Of a DNA stretch of 64,000 nt, positions 54,483 through 64,000 are shown piece after piece. The stretch lies in assembly GCF_047511655.1 (NCBI RefSeq), contig NC_133401.1, positions 45,341,570-45,405,569 on the forward strand, given 5' to 3'. Position 1 is the first letter of the stretch; each line of letters opens with the position of its first letter. Origin of the DNA: Castor canadensis (Eukaryota; Chordata; Mammalia; Rodentia; Castoridae). Both the position numbers and the translations under genes were made by a program. The notes under the pieces were generated by a model. That model had not been told where the DNA came from. It saw only the letters and a list, made by a program, of their open reading frames with translations, and searched no databases.

Positions 54483-54692
54483 GCCAGCAACGGTGGTACA
54501 TGCCTGTAATCCTGGTTACCTGGGAGGCTAGATCAAGAGGATTGCAGTTTGAGGCCAGTGCTGGACAAATAGTTTGTGAGATCCTATCTCAAAAATAACC
54601 AACACATAAAGGGCTGTAGGTGTGGCTCAAGTGGTAGGGTGCCTGCTTTGCAAGTGTGAAGATCTAAGTTCAAACTCTAGTCCCACCAAAAA
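54483..54692 (+). mobile_element. Composite SINE
   Basis: CAACGGTGGTACATGCCTG and GTTACCTGGGAGGC (7SL-like), then GTGTGGCTCAAGTGGTAGGG and GTTCAAACTCTAG (ID-like), with an A-rich tail. Confidence 0.82.
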
Positions 54693-55163
54693 ACAAAAAA
54701 AAATTCTCACAAGTAAAGGAGAGGTATGCAAGGATACACAGTAGGTTGTTAACATTTCTAGGATTAGGAAGATGGGGCTCAAAGGGAGAGGGGAGGTAAC
54801 CAAGACTGAGGATGTAAGTAGCACAGGGGAAGTGAGCAATAATTCAGTACTTCATTATAAACACAGTAACTATGTAAAGTGAGCTGACACTTTGTAAATA
54901 AAAGTTAAATCTGTGAAAACTAGCATATGTTTTTGTATAACTTTTGTGGTTGTTTTCTAATTATAGGACTCTGGCTAAATGAATGTTTTATGAAAACTAG
55001 AGATGCATGCTGTATTAGCCAAGGTTAGCAATGCAAATTCTCTTCTACAGAAAATTAGGTGAGCAGATTTTAATGTAGGCACTGAAACAAGACCAAACCA
55101 GCAGTTCTTTTGAAAGTTGGTAGTCTGCCTTTTGGTCATTTATTTCCCAAACAAGTGTCTGAA

Positions 55164-55378
55164 GCAGGGCACTGGTGGCTCACACCTGTAATCCTACCTA
55201 CTCAGGAGGCAGAGATCAGGAGAATTGTGGTTCAAAGCCAGACAAATAGTTCATAGGACCCTATCTTGAAAATGCCCAACACAAAATTGGGCTGGTAGAG
55301 TGGTTCACATGGTAAAGTGCCTGCCTAGCAAAGCATAAGGCCCTGAGTTCAAACCCCAGAACTGCCACACACAAAAGA
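55164..55378 (+). mobile_element. Composite SINE
   Basis: GGCACTGGTGGCTCACACC, TACTCAGGAGGCAGAGATCAG, then GGGCTGGTAGAGTGGTTCAC and GAGTTCAAACCCC. A textbook B1-dID-like layout. Confidence 0.88.
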
Positions 55379-55718
55379 AAGTCTGAAGAAATGATATGCA
55401 ATAACTAGAGATAGATAACCTGGAGACTACATAATTCTGGAGAATAGAACCTTATGGTCCACATAATCCCACCATCATGAACCTTATGAGATACATGGGC
55501 AAGTGTTTAGAAATTAACAATCTACTTTTGTATATTAATAATACATGACTTGAACTACTTAAGCCTAAAATGTGTGTACATTATTTATTACAAGAGTGAA
55601 TCTCTTTGTCAATATGTATTAACTTTTCATATTCAGAATTAGAAAAATTAACTTTTAGAAGGCTATTTAATACTAAAGCCAATGAAGCTCTTTTAAGTAG
55701 TAGAGAGCACTAATACCG

Positions 55719-55914
55719 GTGGGCACCAGTGGCTCACACCTGTAATCCTACCTACTCAGGAGGCAGAGATCAGGAGGATCGTGGTTTGAAGCTAGCCTGA
55801 GTAAATAGTTTGTGAGACCTTATCTCAAAAAATCCTTCACAAAAATAGGGCTGGCAGAGTGGCTCAAGTGGAGGCCCTGAGTTCAAGCCACAATACCACA
55901 CAAAAAAAAAAAGA
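55719..55914 (+). mobile_element. Composite SINE, ID part shortened
   Basis: GGGCACCAGTGGCTCACACC, GAGGCAGAGATCAGGAGG, then GGGCTGGCAGAGTGGCTC and a directly joined GAGTTCAAGCCAC; part of the ID unit is deleted. Confidence 0.85.
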
Positions 55915-55919
55915 TTACT

Positions 55920-57050
55920 GAGACTTTCTAAAAAAGAAACTTCTTGATATGAATGTCTGTATGAGTGAGGAAGTTTAATGTATTGACTCTCTTCATGGAC
56001 TTTGCATTTTTAAAGGGCACAAAAGTTTTAGAACAAACAATAACAATGAAATGGTATTTCTGACCTTGATGAAAATAAAGATTTGATTGTGAATGATCAG
56101 GGAGCCTTCTACCATGGAAATAACTAGAAACAAGAGGAAAGGGTCCTGTTCCTGGCAATGTGGCTCCCTGCCTGAAACTCAGCTCCATTTCTCCAGAGCC
56201 CAGTGGCCAACAAAGGTCAGATGTAGACCCTCCAAGTTTGATAAAAACGATTTACCAAAATCTTTTTGTTCCTTTCCAACTTGATCTTTTATCACTCTGT
56301 CTCTTGCTTGGAAAGTGTAATTTCCCTACCCAGCATGCTTCCTTCCAGTTCTACACCCCTCCCCAAAATTCTGATTGTGCTTAGGACCAACTAGACCTGG
56401 TGTTTGAACTTGGCCTCCTGAGTGAGTTCGATTTGCTGCTCTCTCAAATGGCTTTGATCTAGATTCTCTCTCCTTGTAGGGCCCTTAATAGTGCTGACAG
56501 AAGGCTGTGTAGGATGTAAAATTGAAATCTCAAGTACACTTGAAGATTTTTGTGGTGAAACAGAGCCTAAGTTGAGAGATTTGAGTGGTTAAAAGTGCTA
56601 TTAGTCATTACAGGGAAGAATGGCCAAGCAGAAGGTCAAGTTGGATGCTCAGTGTGGACCCCCTCTGTGGCACTCAGGGAGGCAGTGCCACATCCTGCAT
56701 CTCAGGTCTCTTTCAGGCTATCCCCTTCCTACCTTGTAGACTCATGATTTTCTTAGACTCATTGTTGCCCAACTGTGAAATTTACCTCTTCCTGCTTGGA
56801 ACTATTAGACAGGTTTCTGCAGATACCCTATTTCACTGATGATACATTGACTTTATTATTGCAATCAGAGTGTTTCTAAGTTTTCCAAGTTTGGGAGATC
56901 ATTCTTATCTAGTGCCAAATAAGTCAGGTCTAAGTTCCTGCCTCCATTTTCAAAGTTGCCTTCTTGTTTGGGCTGCTACTCTACTCCTGCCAATTTTCTC
57001 TTTTCCTTGTATAGTTTTTTTTAATGCTGCTTTGCCTTCCTAATAACTAT
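55920..57050. other. No recognised gene
   Basis: Short frames only (for example 56585-56839). None has recognisable domains or splice-flanked homology. Confidence 0.45.
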
Positions 57051-57051
57051 T

Positions 57052-57812
57052 TTATTAGTCAGCTTCTCACTACTATAATAAAATACCTGAGGCAGGACAC
57101 TCATGAAGAAAAAATGGTTTATTTAGCTCACATTTTTGAAAGTTCAAGGGCATGATGCTGGCATTGGCTCAGCTCTGGTGAGGTCCCGTTAGGCTGCGTC
57201 ACATCATGACAGCAAAAAGGGGAGTGTGTAAGGGAGCCCATATCACCAAACAGGAAGCAAGAGAACTGTATGGAGACAGTTATAATTATTCTTATGAGAG
57301 AATCACAAAGGGGGTCCCACAAGAAATACCTTAATCACTATTGTTATTTATTTATTTTTTGGTGGTACTTGGGTTTGAACTCAGGGCTTCATACTTGCTA
57401 GGAGGTGCTCTACTGCTTGACCCATATCTCAAGCCCTTTTTGTTCTGGTTATTTTGGATGTAGGGTCTTGCTTTTTGCCAATGTCAGTCTGGTTCAATAT
57501 CTTCCTATTTTATACTTCCCAACATTGCTGGGATGACAGGTGCATGCCACCACACTCAGCTTTTTTGGTTGAGATAGGGTCTTGCAAATTCCTCCCACTC
57601 TGGGCTGGGACTGAACTACAATCATCCTAAACCCAGCCTTCCGAGTAAGTAGGTATAAGCTACTGGCACCTGGCCTTTGATCCTTTTTGAGGACGCTTCC
57701 CAGTGAACCAAGAACTTTCCACCATGCCAAACCTCTTAAAGGTGCCATACCATCTCCTACCATCACACTAAGGACATCATGGATCCCTGAGGGACAAACC
57801 ACTTCCAAACTG
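57052..57812 (-). mobile_element. MaLR-type LTR, antisense, split by a SINE
   Basis: Left part 57052-57335 (TATTAGTCAGCTTCTCAC, CTGAGGCAGGACACTC, AGCTCACATTTTTGAAAG); right part about 57682-57812 (GAGGGACAAACCACTTCC). Its usual 3' words appear in reverse order as expected for antisense. Confidence 0.58.
57340..57680 (-). mobile_element. Composite SINE inserted in the MaLR LTR
   Basis: GGGTTTGAACTCAGGGCTTC and GGTGCTCTACTGCTTGACCC (antisense ID), then GGTTATTTTGGATGTAGGG and GAGATAGGGTCTTGC (antisense 7SL-like). Confidence 0.75.
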
Positions 57813-58190
57813 TTATGGTTTGAATATGAAATGTCCCACAGTCTCATATATTGAATGCTTGGTCTCCACCTGGTGGCATTATTTTGGAAGGTTCTGGAAA
57901 TTTTCAGAGATAGGACCCAGCTATAGGAAGTAGGTCAGTTGGGGGCATGTCATTAGGGACTGTATCTTATCCATGACCTTGACCCCTCTCTCTGCTTCCT
58001 GTCCACAATGAGTTGAACAATCTCTTCTGTCACATCTTCCCACCACCGTGGCGTTCTGCCCACGTATGTGAGGAAAAGCAACTATGGACTGAACTCTCTG
58101 AAATCCTGAACCAAAATAAATCTTTCCCCGTTTTAAGTTTTTTATGTCAAATATTCTGTCACAACAAGAAAAGTAACTAACACATACACC
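57813..58190 (+). mobile_element. MaLR-type LTR, sense
   Basis: TGTTATGGTTTGAATATGAAA, GCTTGGTCTCCACCTGGTGG and the 3' words AAATAAATCTTTCCCC then TCTGTCACAACAAGAAAAG and TAACTAACACA. Solo LTR immediately after the antisense one. Confidence 0.72.
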
Positions 58191-58554
58191 ACAGTAACTA
58201 AATACCCTAAGTTTTCTCACAGACCGCTTCCCTGGGTCTCCAAAACACAGGGAGACCAGACTTAGGGTGCAAGTCACAACTCATGTTTTCAAAAGTTGGA
58301 AACTCAACTTAAGTGGGTTTGAAGGACAATACCAATAATGGCAATAAAAGGAAATGGATTAAAAAATCTAAGGATCTATGTAATTCAACATTCAGTTGGA
58401 TCCAGGGCTCAAATAATATGATCAGAAATTGATTTCACTTCATCTCTTGCCCCATCTTTCCTCTGTTTTGGTTTCATTCTCATGTAGACTCTCTTGAGTG
58501 GTAGCAGGGAAAGCACCAGAATCTCCAGGCTTATGTTCTAGCACTTTAGCAACC

Positions 58555-58945
58555 TGTTTTAGTCAATTTTTTTTAAATTACTGTGACAAATACTCAAGAT
58601 AAACAATTTAAAAGGAGGGAAGATTTATTTTGTTTGTGATGTCAGCGGTTTCTGTTGATGACCAGCTGGCTCCCTTGTTTCTGGGCTGTGATGAGGCTGA
58701 GCATCATGGGGAAGGGTATGGTGGAGCAGAGCTGCTCACTTCGTGGGACAAGATATAACTCTTAAGGACACGTCTCCAACTAGGCCTACCTTGGAAAGTT
58801 TCCATCACTTCCCAAAAATATAGTCAAATCATGAATTCATCAGTGGATTAATCCACTGATTAGGTCAGAGCCCTCATGATTGTATCTGCCAGTTGGGGAT
58901 CAAGCCTTCAACACATGAGCCTTTTGAGAAGGACATTTCACATCC
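58555..58945 (-). mobile_element. MaLR-type LTR, antisense
   Basis: GTTTTAGTCAATTTTTTTTAA, ACTGTGACAAATACTCAAG, GGCTGTGATGAGGCTGAGC and ATGAGCCTTTTGAGAAGGAC follow the antisense MaLR order. Confidence 0.58.
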
Positions 58946-58994
58946 AAACACAAGCCCAAGAGAGGAAGAAACACTTCTTTCCCAATAAGTCTGG

Positions 58995-59098
58995 AAGGCT
59001 GGTGGAGTGGTTCAAGCAGTAAGAGTGCCTACCTAGCAAGTGTGAAGCCCTGAGTTCAAACCCCTGTGCTGCCAAAAAAGAAGAAGAAGAAATACCAA
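58995..59098 (+). mobile_element. ID-type SINE with AAG-repeat tail
   Basis: GGCTGGTGGAGTGGTTCAAGC, box B GAGTTCAAACCCC, then AAAAAAGAAGAAGAAGAAA. Confidence 0.85.
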
Positions 59099-59099
59099 T

Positions 59100-60935
59100 A
59101 AGTCCAGAAAACCACACAGCACTGATCCTGAAGCCTGCTTTGGATGTCTACTCTATCCCTTAAGTAGTCTCTGTGACAAATGTTCTCTGTGACAAATGAC
59201 TGGGGGATAGGGTGGTGGCTGGAGGTAAGAAATCAACCCATGTACAACATGTGAATGAGAGAGTTAATGTACACTGATATCCTGGCTTTTAGATCCATCT
59301 CTGCAGAGGGCTGCTCTTCTGTCACTCTCCTTGGACCCCTACTGGGAGCTTCTTTGAGATAATAATGATGAATGAGGGACTTCCCAAACCTTGAAACCTA
59401 CCTAAGGTACAGACCTTCAACTATACTGTTGTTTTTTTTTTTTCAAAAAATAAGGAAAGCTTCCCTCCTTTTTCCTTCTTTTGTCCTCCAACACCATGAT
59501 CCTTTTTCTGCAGAGACTCAACTCTACTCAAAGATGAAATTTTGCATCATTCTGCAGAGCTGTTTACTTTCTAATTATCTCAAACTCTTCTGTCTGTTAT
59601 AGTTTGGGAGCTATAATTTTGTATGGCTGAAGAGCCTAGTGAAATTGTTTTGTTCTACAAATCAAAACAGCAGTCTCAGGCCTCAGCTGAGAACTGCCTA
59701 TGCCTCTACATAAGGAGAAGATTACTTATGTCAGTTCGCACTACTTCCTGCATAAAATAAGAAAAAAACAATAAAACAATATCATGCCTTAAAACACATA
59801 GACGTTTCTCTGTCTTTCTGTAACAGACAATCTACAGACAGGCACTCCAGAGCTGGTTTGGTGGCTCCAATGTCATCAGGTACAGGGAGCCATATATTTT
59901 GCTTTTCTGGCCAATGGCCAATGGCCAGATGACTGATGGCTGTCTGTTGGGAGTGAAAAGAAGTGAGGAAGGGCCTGCCACTCTCTTTTAGAGCTTTCCC
60001 AAAGGTCCTGGACTCCCTTATGCTTACATTTCCCTGACCACATGTAGTCACAGTTAGCTGTGAGAGAGTCTAGGAAACATAGGCTTTTAAATGAGTTCAC
60101 TTACTGAGAGGAAGGAGAAGAATGAATGTTGTAGGAAGCAGCTTCCAGGAGAGGTATTTATCATGTCATTGACATGCCCAGCCATCAGGGGTAAGTAACT
60201 GACTTCCCGTTGATACAGGAGCTTTAGCTCCTAAACTCGAAGCCATCTCTCTATTATCCTGTGCACTTTTCTCTATTCATTTTTTTGAGCTGATCTGTTG
60301 CATATATGTGCAACTCAGAAAAAGTATGTATTGCTAATTTTAAGTGGTTGTTAAAAGTTCCTGAGAAGTCATATAAAAGTTGGTTATAGGACAACATGAC
60401 AGCTTCTTGTGGTGATTAAAATGTTCTGTCTTGGCCTTATGGAATTGAATACCCTGGTTGTGATATTGTGCTGTAAGGTTGCAAAACACTGCCATTGGAA
60501 ATTGGGCAAAGGGCATACCAGATTTCTCTTTAGAAAGCAGGACAGGAATTTATGATTTTCTCAAAACAGGAAATTTAATTTTATAAAAAGTCAAGACATT
60601 TTATTGTATGTAAATACTATCTTAATGCAATTTTTAAAGACAACTGCATTTTCAGTTGGTATGTTAGTAATGACCTTTTAGCAGGCTTTTTCAACTATTA
60701 CTATCATTTTTTCCTTTCAAATACTAAAGAGATAAAAGTCAATAGAATTCTCAGTAAGATGTGATTTTTATTACTTTTTATTATATATACTTGAAAAGAA
60801 GAAAGTATGTAAGAATAAGAATAGCACTTCATGTACTCAGTACTCAACACCATTTCAACAATTACCTACTGCCTTTGCCAACCTTTCCATTTGGTCTTCA
60901 GTTTGGGCTTTATAGTTTTTTTCCCCTAGGCAGAT
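59100..60935. other. No recognised gene
   Basis: The minus-strand frames at 59782-60100 were looked at and show no recognisable domain. Nothing else supported. Confidence 0.45.
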
Positions 60936-60942
60936 ATTTTTT

Positions 60943-61020
60943 TCGGTGCTGGGAATTGAACACAGGGCCTCATACATAATAGGCAAGTATTCTACCACTT
61001 GAGCTGCATTCCCAGCTCAT
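60943..61020 (-). mobile_element. ID-type SINE, antisense
   Basis: CGGTGCTGGGAATTGAACACA and TTCTACCACTTGAGCTGC are antisense box B and box A words. Confidence 0.8.
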
Positions 61021-61216
61021 GGCGGATTGTTTTAAGGCAAATCCTAGACATACCGTTCTTTTACCCATTGGGTGATCTCATGCAAGATGAACAAGGACAT
61101 AAAACTAGCAATTTTCAAATATTAGAAAAAGCATATATTACAATTCCTGGAAATGAGGAAGTGAAAAGATGTGTAGTCATAGGGAAGGGTACAACGCAAG
61201 GATAAAGAGAGTGTGT

Positions 61217-61716
61217 GACAGGCAGAATAATGCCTCTGAAGACATTCATGCCTAGTTCTTGGGATTGCCATGATATGTTAAGGGCAAATGGGGAATTAGG
61301 ATTGTAGGTGAATTAAGGTTCCTAATCAGCTGATTTAAAGATGGAAAAGTCATCCTGTATTATCTGGATGGGCAAGATATAATCATAAGGATCCCTAAAC
61401 ATGGAAGAGGAAGTAGGAATGAGTCAGGGGAGATGGACTGTGAGAAGTGAGAGTAATGTGATGTACGATGGAATCAGCATTGTCTGCTTGAAGATGGAGG
61501 AAGCAAAGCCAAAGGACAGATGTAGGTGACCTCTGGAATATGGAAAACGAGAAGACATTGACTCTTCCTCAGAGCTGTCAATAGGAAACATGGCCTTGCT
61601 GATGCCTTGATTTTAGCCCAGTAAGAGCTATGTTGGATAATTGTGAGATGTTTGTTTTGTTTAAATCACCGAATCTGTGGTCATTAGATAAGACAGCAAC
61701 AGAAAACTAATACACA
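61217..61716 (+). mobile_element. MLT1-type MaLR LTR, sense
   Basis: GACAGGCAGAATAATGCCTC, ATCCTGTATTATCTGGATGG, TTGAAGATGGAGGAAGC, GATGCCTTGATTTTAGCCC and the closing AACAGAAAACTAATACA follow the MLT1 consensus order as I know it. The nearly complete length makes this the best preserved old LTR in the window. Confidence 0.82.
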
Positions 61717-62021
61717 GAGTGAGAGACTGTATTGCCCTTGCCAGTGCCTTGACCACTACAGAATAGATAAAGAAAAGAAGGTTCACTGTAAAGGTCAGGT
61801 TTCATGGTGTGGGAAAGATTTCTTCAGAGATCAGAGTCCTTTAACCAGAAAACAATGCAATTTCCCTAGAGATGCACTAGTGGAGTCCTATGTCTGGCAA
61901 AGGCCTCAGTTTTAAAGTCCTGCTTTTACACTAAAAACACGAGTCAGTGATATGATGTCAAATTTGAAAATGGGTGAAAAGCAATGGGCCCCCTCTGCTG
62001 GTAGCAGCTAAAATCGACTTC

Positions 62022-62056
62022 TGTGTGTGTGTGTGTGTTATTATTATTATTATTAT
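62022..62056 (+). repeat. (GT)n/(ATT)n simple repeat
   Basis: A GT run followed by five ATT units (TTATTATTATTATTATTA). Confidence 0.9.
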
Positions 62057-62059
62057 GGT

Positions 62060-62740
62060 TTCCTTAAATGTATGGGACTGGCTAGGTGTAGGCAGGTCCA
62101 GGTCACTCACTACAGGTAAGGCATCTGCCTGGACAGGGCTATGTTAGTTGTGGAGAATTTGGGGCCAATCCTGCCTAGGAGATGTGAGACTACTTCTTTG
62201 GATTTGTTTGCTATTTTTCAAGGAAAACTCTTTTTTTTGAAAGAGTCAGTATGAGGTGTCATAACACAAACCCCTTTTCCCAGTTAATAAGCCAACAAGG
62301 TGAGTGAGGAAGAAAACAACAAGCCTCATTTAGGATGCTTATTTAACAACAAAAGCCATTCAGAGATTTGACACAATAATAAGTGAGACTAAATTTGAAC
62401 CAGCAGCAAGAAATTAATATGAATTCTTAATAACTGCTGTAGCAATTGGATTTCTAATTTTTAAAATTGACATTATTTTTTAAAAAGTCCCGAAGTAATT
62501 GTATTTTTTTCCTGATGTCGCCTTCATTTAAAAGAAGGTTGCTTACCACAAGCTTAGAGCTTTCCCATTTGGGTTTGATGACACCATCTGTACCCTTTAA
62601 CTGCATGCTTCCTCTGTGGGCAAACATCAGTGCATGGGAGGTCAGACCTGACAGAAGGAGGGGGCAAAAGAAAAGGGGAGTTTTAGAATTGTTTTATATA
62701 AACAGTATGTTTATGTGTAATATGTTTTTATCTAACACAG
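62060..62740. other. No recognised gene
   Basis: A 127-codon frame (62467-62850) runs into the (TG)n/SINE block and is rejected. Nothing else supported. Confidence 0.4.
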
Positions 62741-62744
62741 ATGA

Positions 62745-62753
62745 TTGTGTGTG

Positions 62754-62790
<37 letters not shown>

Positions 62791-62866
62791 CGCGCTGCTG
62801 GGAATGGATCCCAGGGCCTTGACCATGCTAGGCAAGCTTTCTACCACTGAGCTACATTTCCAGCCT
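62745..62866 (-). mobile_element. ID-type SINE, antisense, with (TG)n tail
   Basis: (TG)n at about 62748-62789, then GCTGCTGGGAATGGATCCCAG and TTTCTACCACTGAGCTAC. The TG run is the antisense SINE tail. Confidence 0.85.
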
Positions 62867-62913
62867 GATAGCTCTTTATTGTACATTACATATTTGCTAT
62901 AGTTAGAATCTGG

Positions 62914-63034
62914 GCAAGATGCCAGTGGCTCACACCTATAATCCTAGCTACTCAGGAGCAGAGTTCAGGAGGATTGCAGTTTGAAGCCAGCCCAGGCAAA
63001 ATAAATTGTGAAACCCTATCTCGAAAATTCCCAT

Positions 63035-63067
<33 letters not shown>

Positions 63068-63127
63068 CTGGTGGAGTGGCTCAAGGTGTAGGCCCTGAGT
63101 TCAAGCCCCAGTACTGAAAAAAAAAAA
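62914..63127 (+). mobile_element. Composite SINE with target-site duplication
   Basis: GATGCCAGTGGCTCACACC and TACTCAGGAGCAGAGTTCAGG (7SL-like), (CA)n at 63037-63061, then GGGCTGGTGGAGTGGCTCAAGG (ID-like). Direct copies of AGAATCTGG lie at 62905-62913 and 63128-63136. Confidence 0.85.
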
Positions 63128-63402
63128 AGAATCTGGAATGGCTCCCAAAGTCCCATGTATTAAAGGCAAGGTAGAACTTTTAAGAAGTAGGGTTTACTAA
63201 GACATCTTGAGGTCACTGGGGTCATGCACTTGAAGGAGATCATGGGACCTTCCTCTCTTTTTTTTTTTCACTTCCTGGTCTTGAGGTTTTGCTCTGCCAC
63301 ATGTTCCTGCCAAGACGTTCTTCTCCTATGCCCAAAAGCAGTGGGGCCAATCACTCATGGACTGAAAGGTACAAAACTGTAAGCCAAAATAAACCTTTTC
63401 TT

Positions 63403-63507
63403 TTCTTTTTTTTTTTTGGCAATACTGGGGTTTGAACCCAGGGCCTCACACTTCCTAAGCAGTACTTAAGCACACACTTTACCACCTGAATCACTCTGCC
63501 AGCTCTA
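63403..63507 (-). mobile_element. ID-type SINE, antisense
   Basis: T-run, GGCAATACTGGGGTTTGAAC, CCAGGGCCTCACACTTCC and CACCTGAATCACTCTGCC. Confidence 0.82.
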
Positions 63508-63724
63508 CCTTTTCTTTTTATAAGTTAACATCTCAGGTATTTGCTATAGAGATGCAAAGATGACTAATACAATATATTTGTTATTTATTACTCATGAATA
63601 TATTATATAACTCTCCATTACAAATGTGCAGAGAAAAAGAGAACTGAGTACTGTATTAATGTGGACTCTGGTGAAAGTAACAAAATGCCTACACCATGAG
63701 GCATCCAGTGGCCCTACTTTTATG

Positions 63725-63880
63725 ATGGGTTTTTTCAAGATAGGGTTTCACGAATCGAACCGTGATCTTCCTGAAGAAATTCACTTTTTCTTTTCTTTTT
63801 TTTCTCTCCTCTCCTTTCCTTCCCCAACCTCCACTCCTCCCCCCCCTCCCCGCAGTACTGGGGTTTGAACTCAGGTTGGA
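63725..63880 (-). mobile_element. SINE remnants, antisense, rearranged
   Basis: CAAGATAGGGTTTCACGAATC (7SL-like antisense), then a C/T-rich tract, then GCAGTACTGGGGTTTGAACTC (ID antisense). Confidence 0.55.
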
Positions 63881-64000
63881 ATAGGGTGTGTGTAGGTGTG
63901 TGTGCAGGGAGTGGGACGCACAAATTCAGGGTCAATCAGTATTACCTGAGTTCTCACTAGGTGTCAAACTTGGTGCTCAAGGAGGGACTGAGCTGAACCA

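Larger units (their letters stand above)
62893..63575 (+). mobile_element. MaLR-type LTR, sense, with two SINE insertions
   Basis: Starts TTTGCTATAGTTAGAATCTGG and resumes at 63137 with GAATGGCTCCCAAAGTCCC-type sequence; the 3' part has AAGCCAAAATAAACCTTTTC and closes with ATTTGCTATAGAGATGC and GACTAATACAAT. Two SINEs (62914-63127, 63403-63507) interrupt it. Confidence 0.62.

Noticed and set aside
57494-58277. Minus-strand frames of 117 and 118 codons
   Set aside because: They are the antisense of MaLR LTR and SINE sequence.
62467-62850. 127-codon plus-strand frame
   Set aside because: Its end is (TG)n plus antisense SINE sequence (Val/Cys repeat); the rest has no recognisable motif.
71-63507. 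tRNA genes at the many box A/box B matches
   Set aside because: The bodies are diverged, followed by A-rich tails and some by target-site duplications, so they are ID-type SINEs and not tRNA genes.
1-64000. CRISPR arrays, operons, bacterial-type elements
   Set aside because: The window is vertebrate nuclear DNA with spliced genes, SINEs and LTRs; no array of regularly spaced repeats was seen.

Overview
This is a mammalian (vertebrate, intron-rich) nuclear window. The clearest gene is MYOT (myotilin), on the + strand, complete from its canonical start codon (32550) to its stop (45498), in nine coding exons that encode 495 residues. The interspersed repeats point to a rodent. There are many tRNA-derived ID-type SINEs, composite 7SL-B1-like plus ID SINEs (the B1-dID architecture), MaLR LTRs, MIRs and a young LINE-1. 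The SINE wording looks to me most like beaver (Castor), but the species call is inference; the class (rodent) is firmer.

Layout. 1-19.4 kb: intergenic or distal intronic DNA with repeats and no recognisable gene. 19.4-25.5 kb: five unannotated-looking exons (u1-u5) with good splice sites; u2-u4 encode one complete palladin/myopalladin-type Ig domain. 29.6-29.8 kb: a candidate muscle-type promoter and noncoding exon 1 of canonical MYOT. 32.3-45.95 kb: MYOT exons 2-10 and the 3' UTR. 46-64 kb: repeat-rich flank with MaLR LTRs, clustered SINEs and a 5'-truncated LINE-1 (50.17-53.46 kb) flanked by a 15-bp target-site duplication.

Main discovery. The five upstream exons join each other and MYOT exon 2 in perfect phase. 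The frame stays open through the 70 codons of exon 2 that precede the usual ATG. Together they add at least 283 codons without a stop and put an extra Ig domain in front of classical two-Ig myotilin. This is either a long N-terminal isoform from a distal promoter or a well-preserved relic of the five-Ig palladin/myopalladin ancestor. The first exon of this long form was not found in the window.

Smaller points include a 57-bp antisense LINE-1 end with a perfect duplication just upstream of MYOT exon 2, tandem acceptor and tandem donor sites at MYOT exon 5 beside a G-rich tract, and no recognisable PKD2L2 downstream of MYOT, where human synteny would place it.
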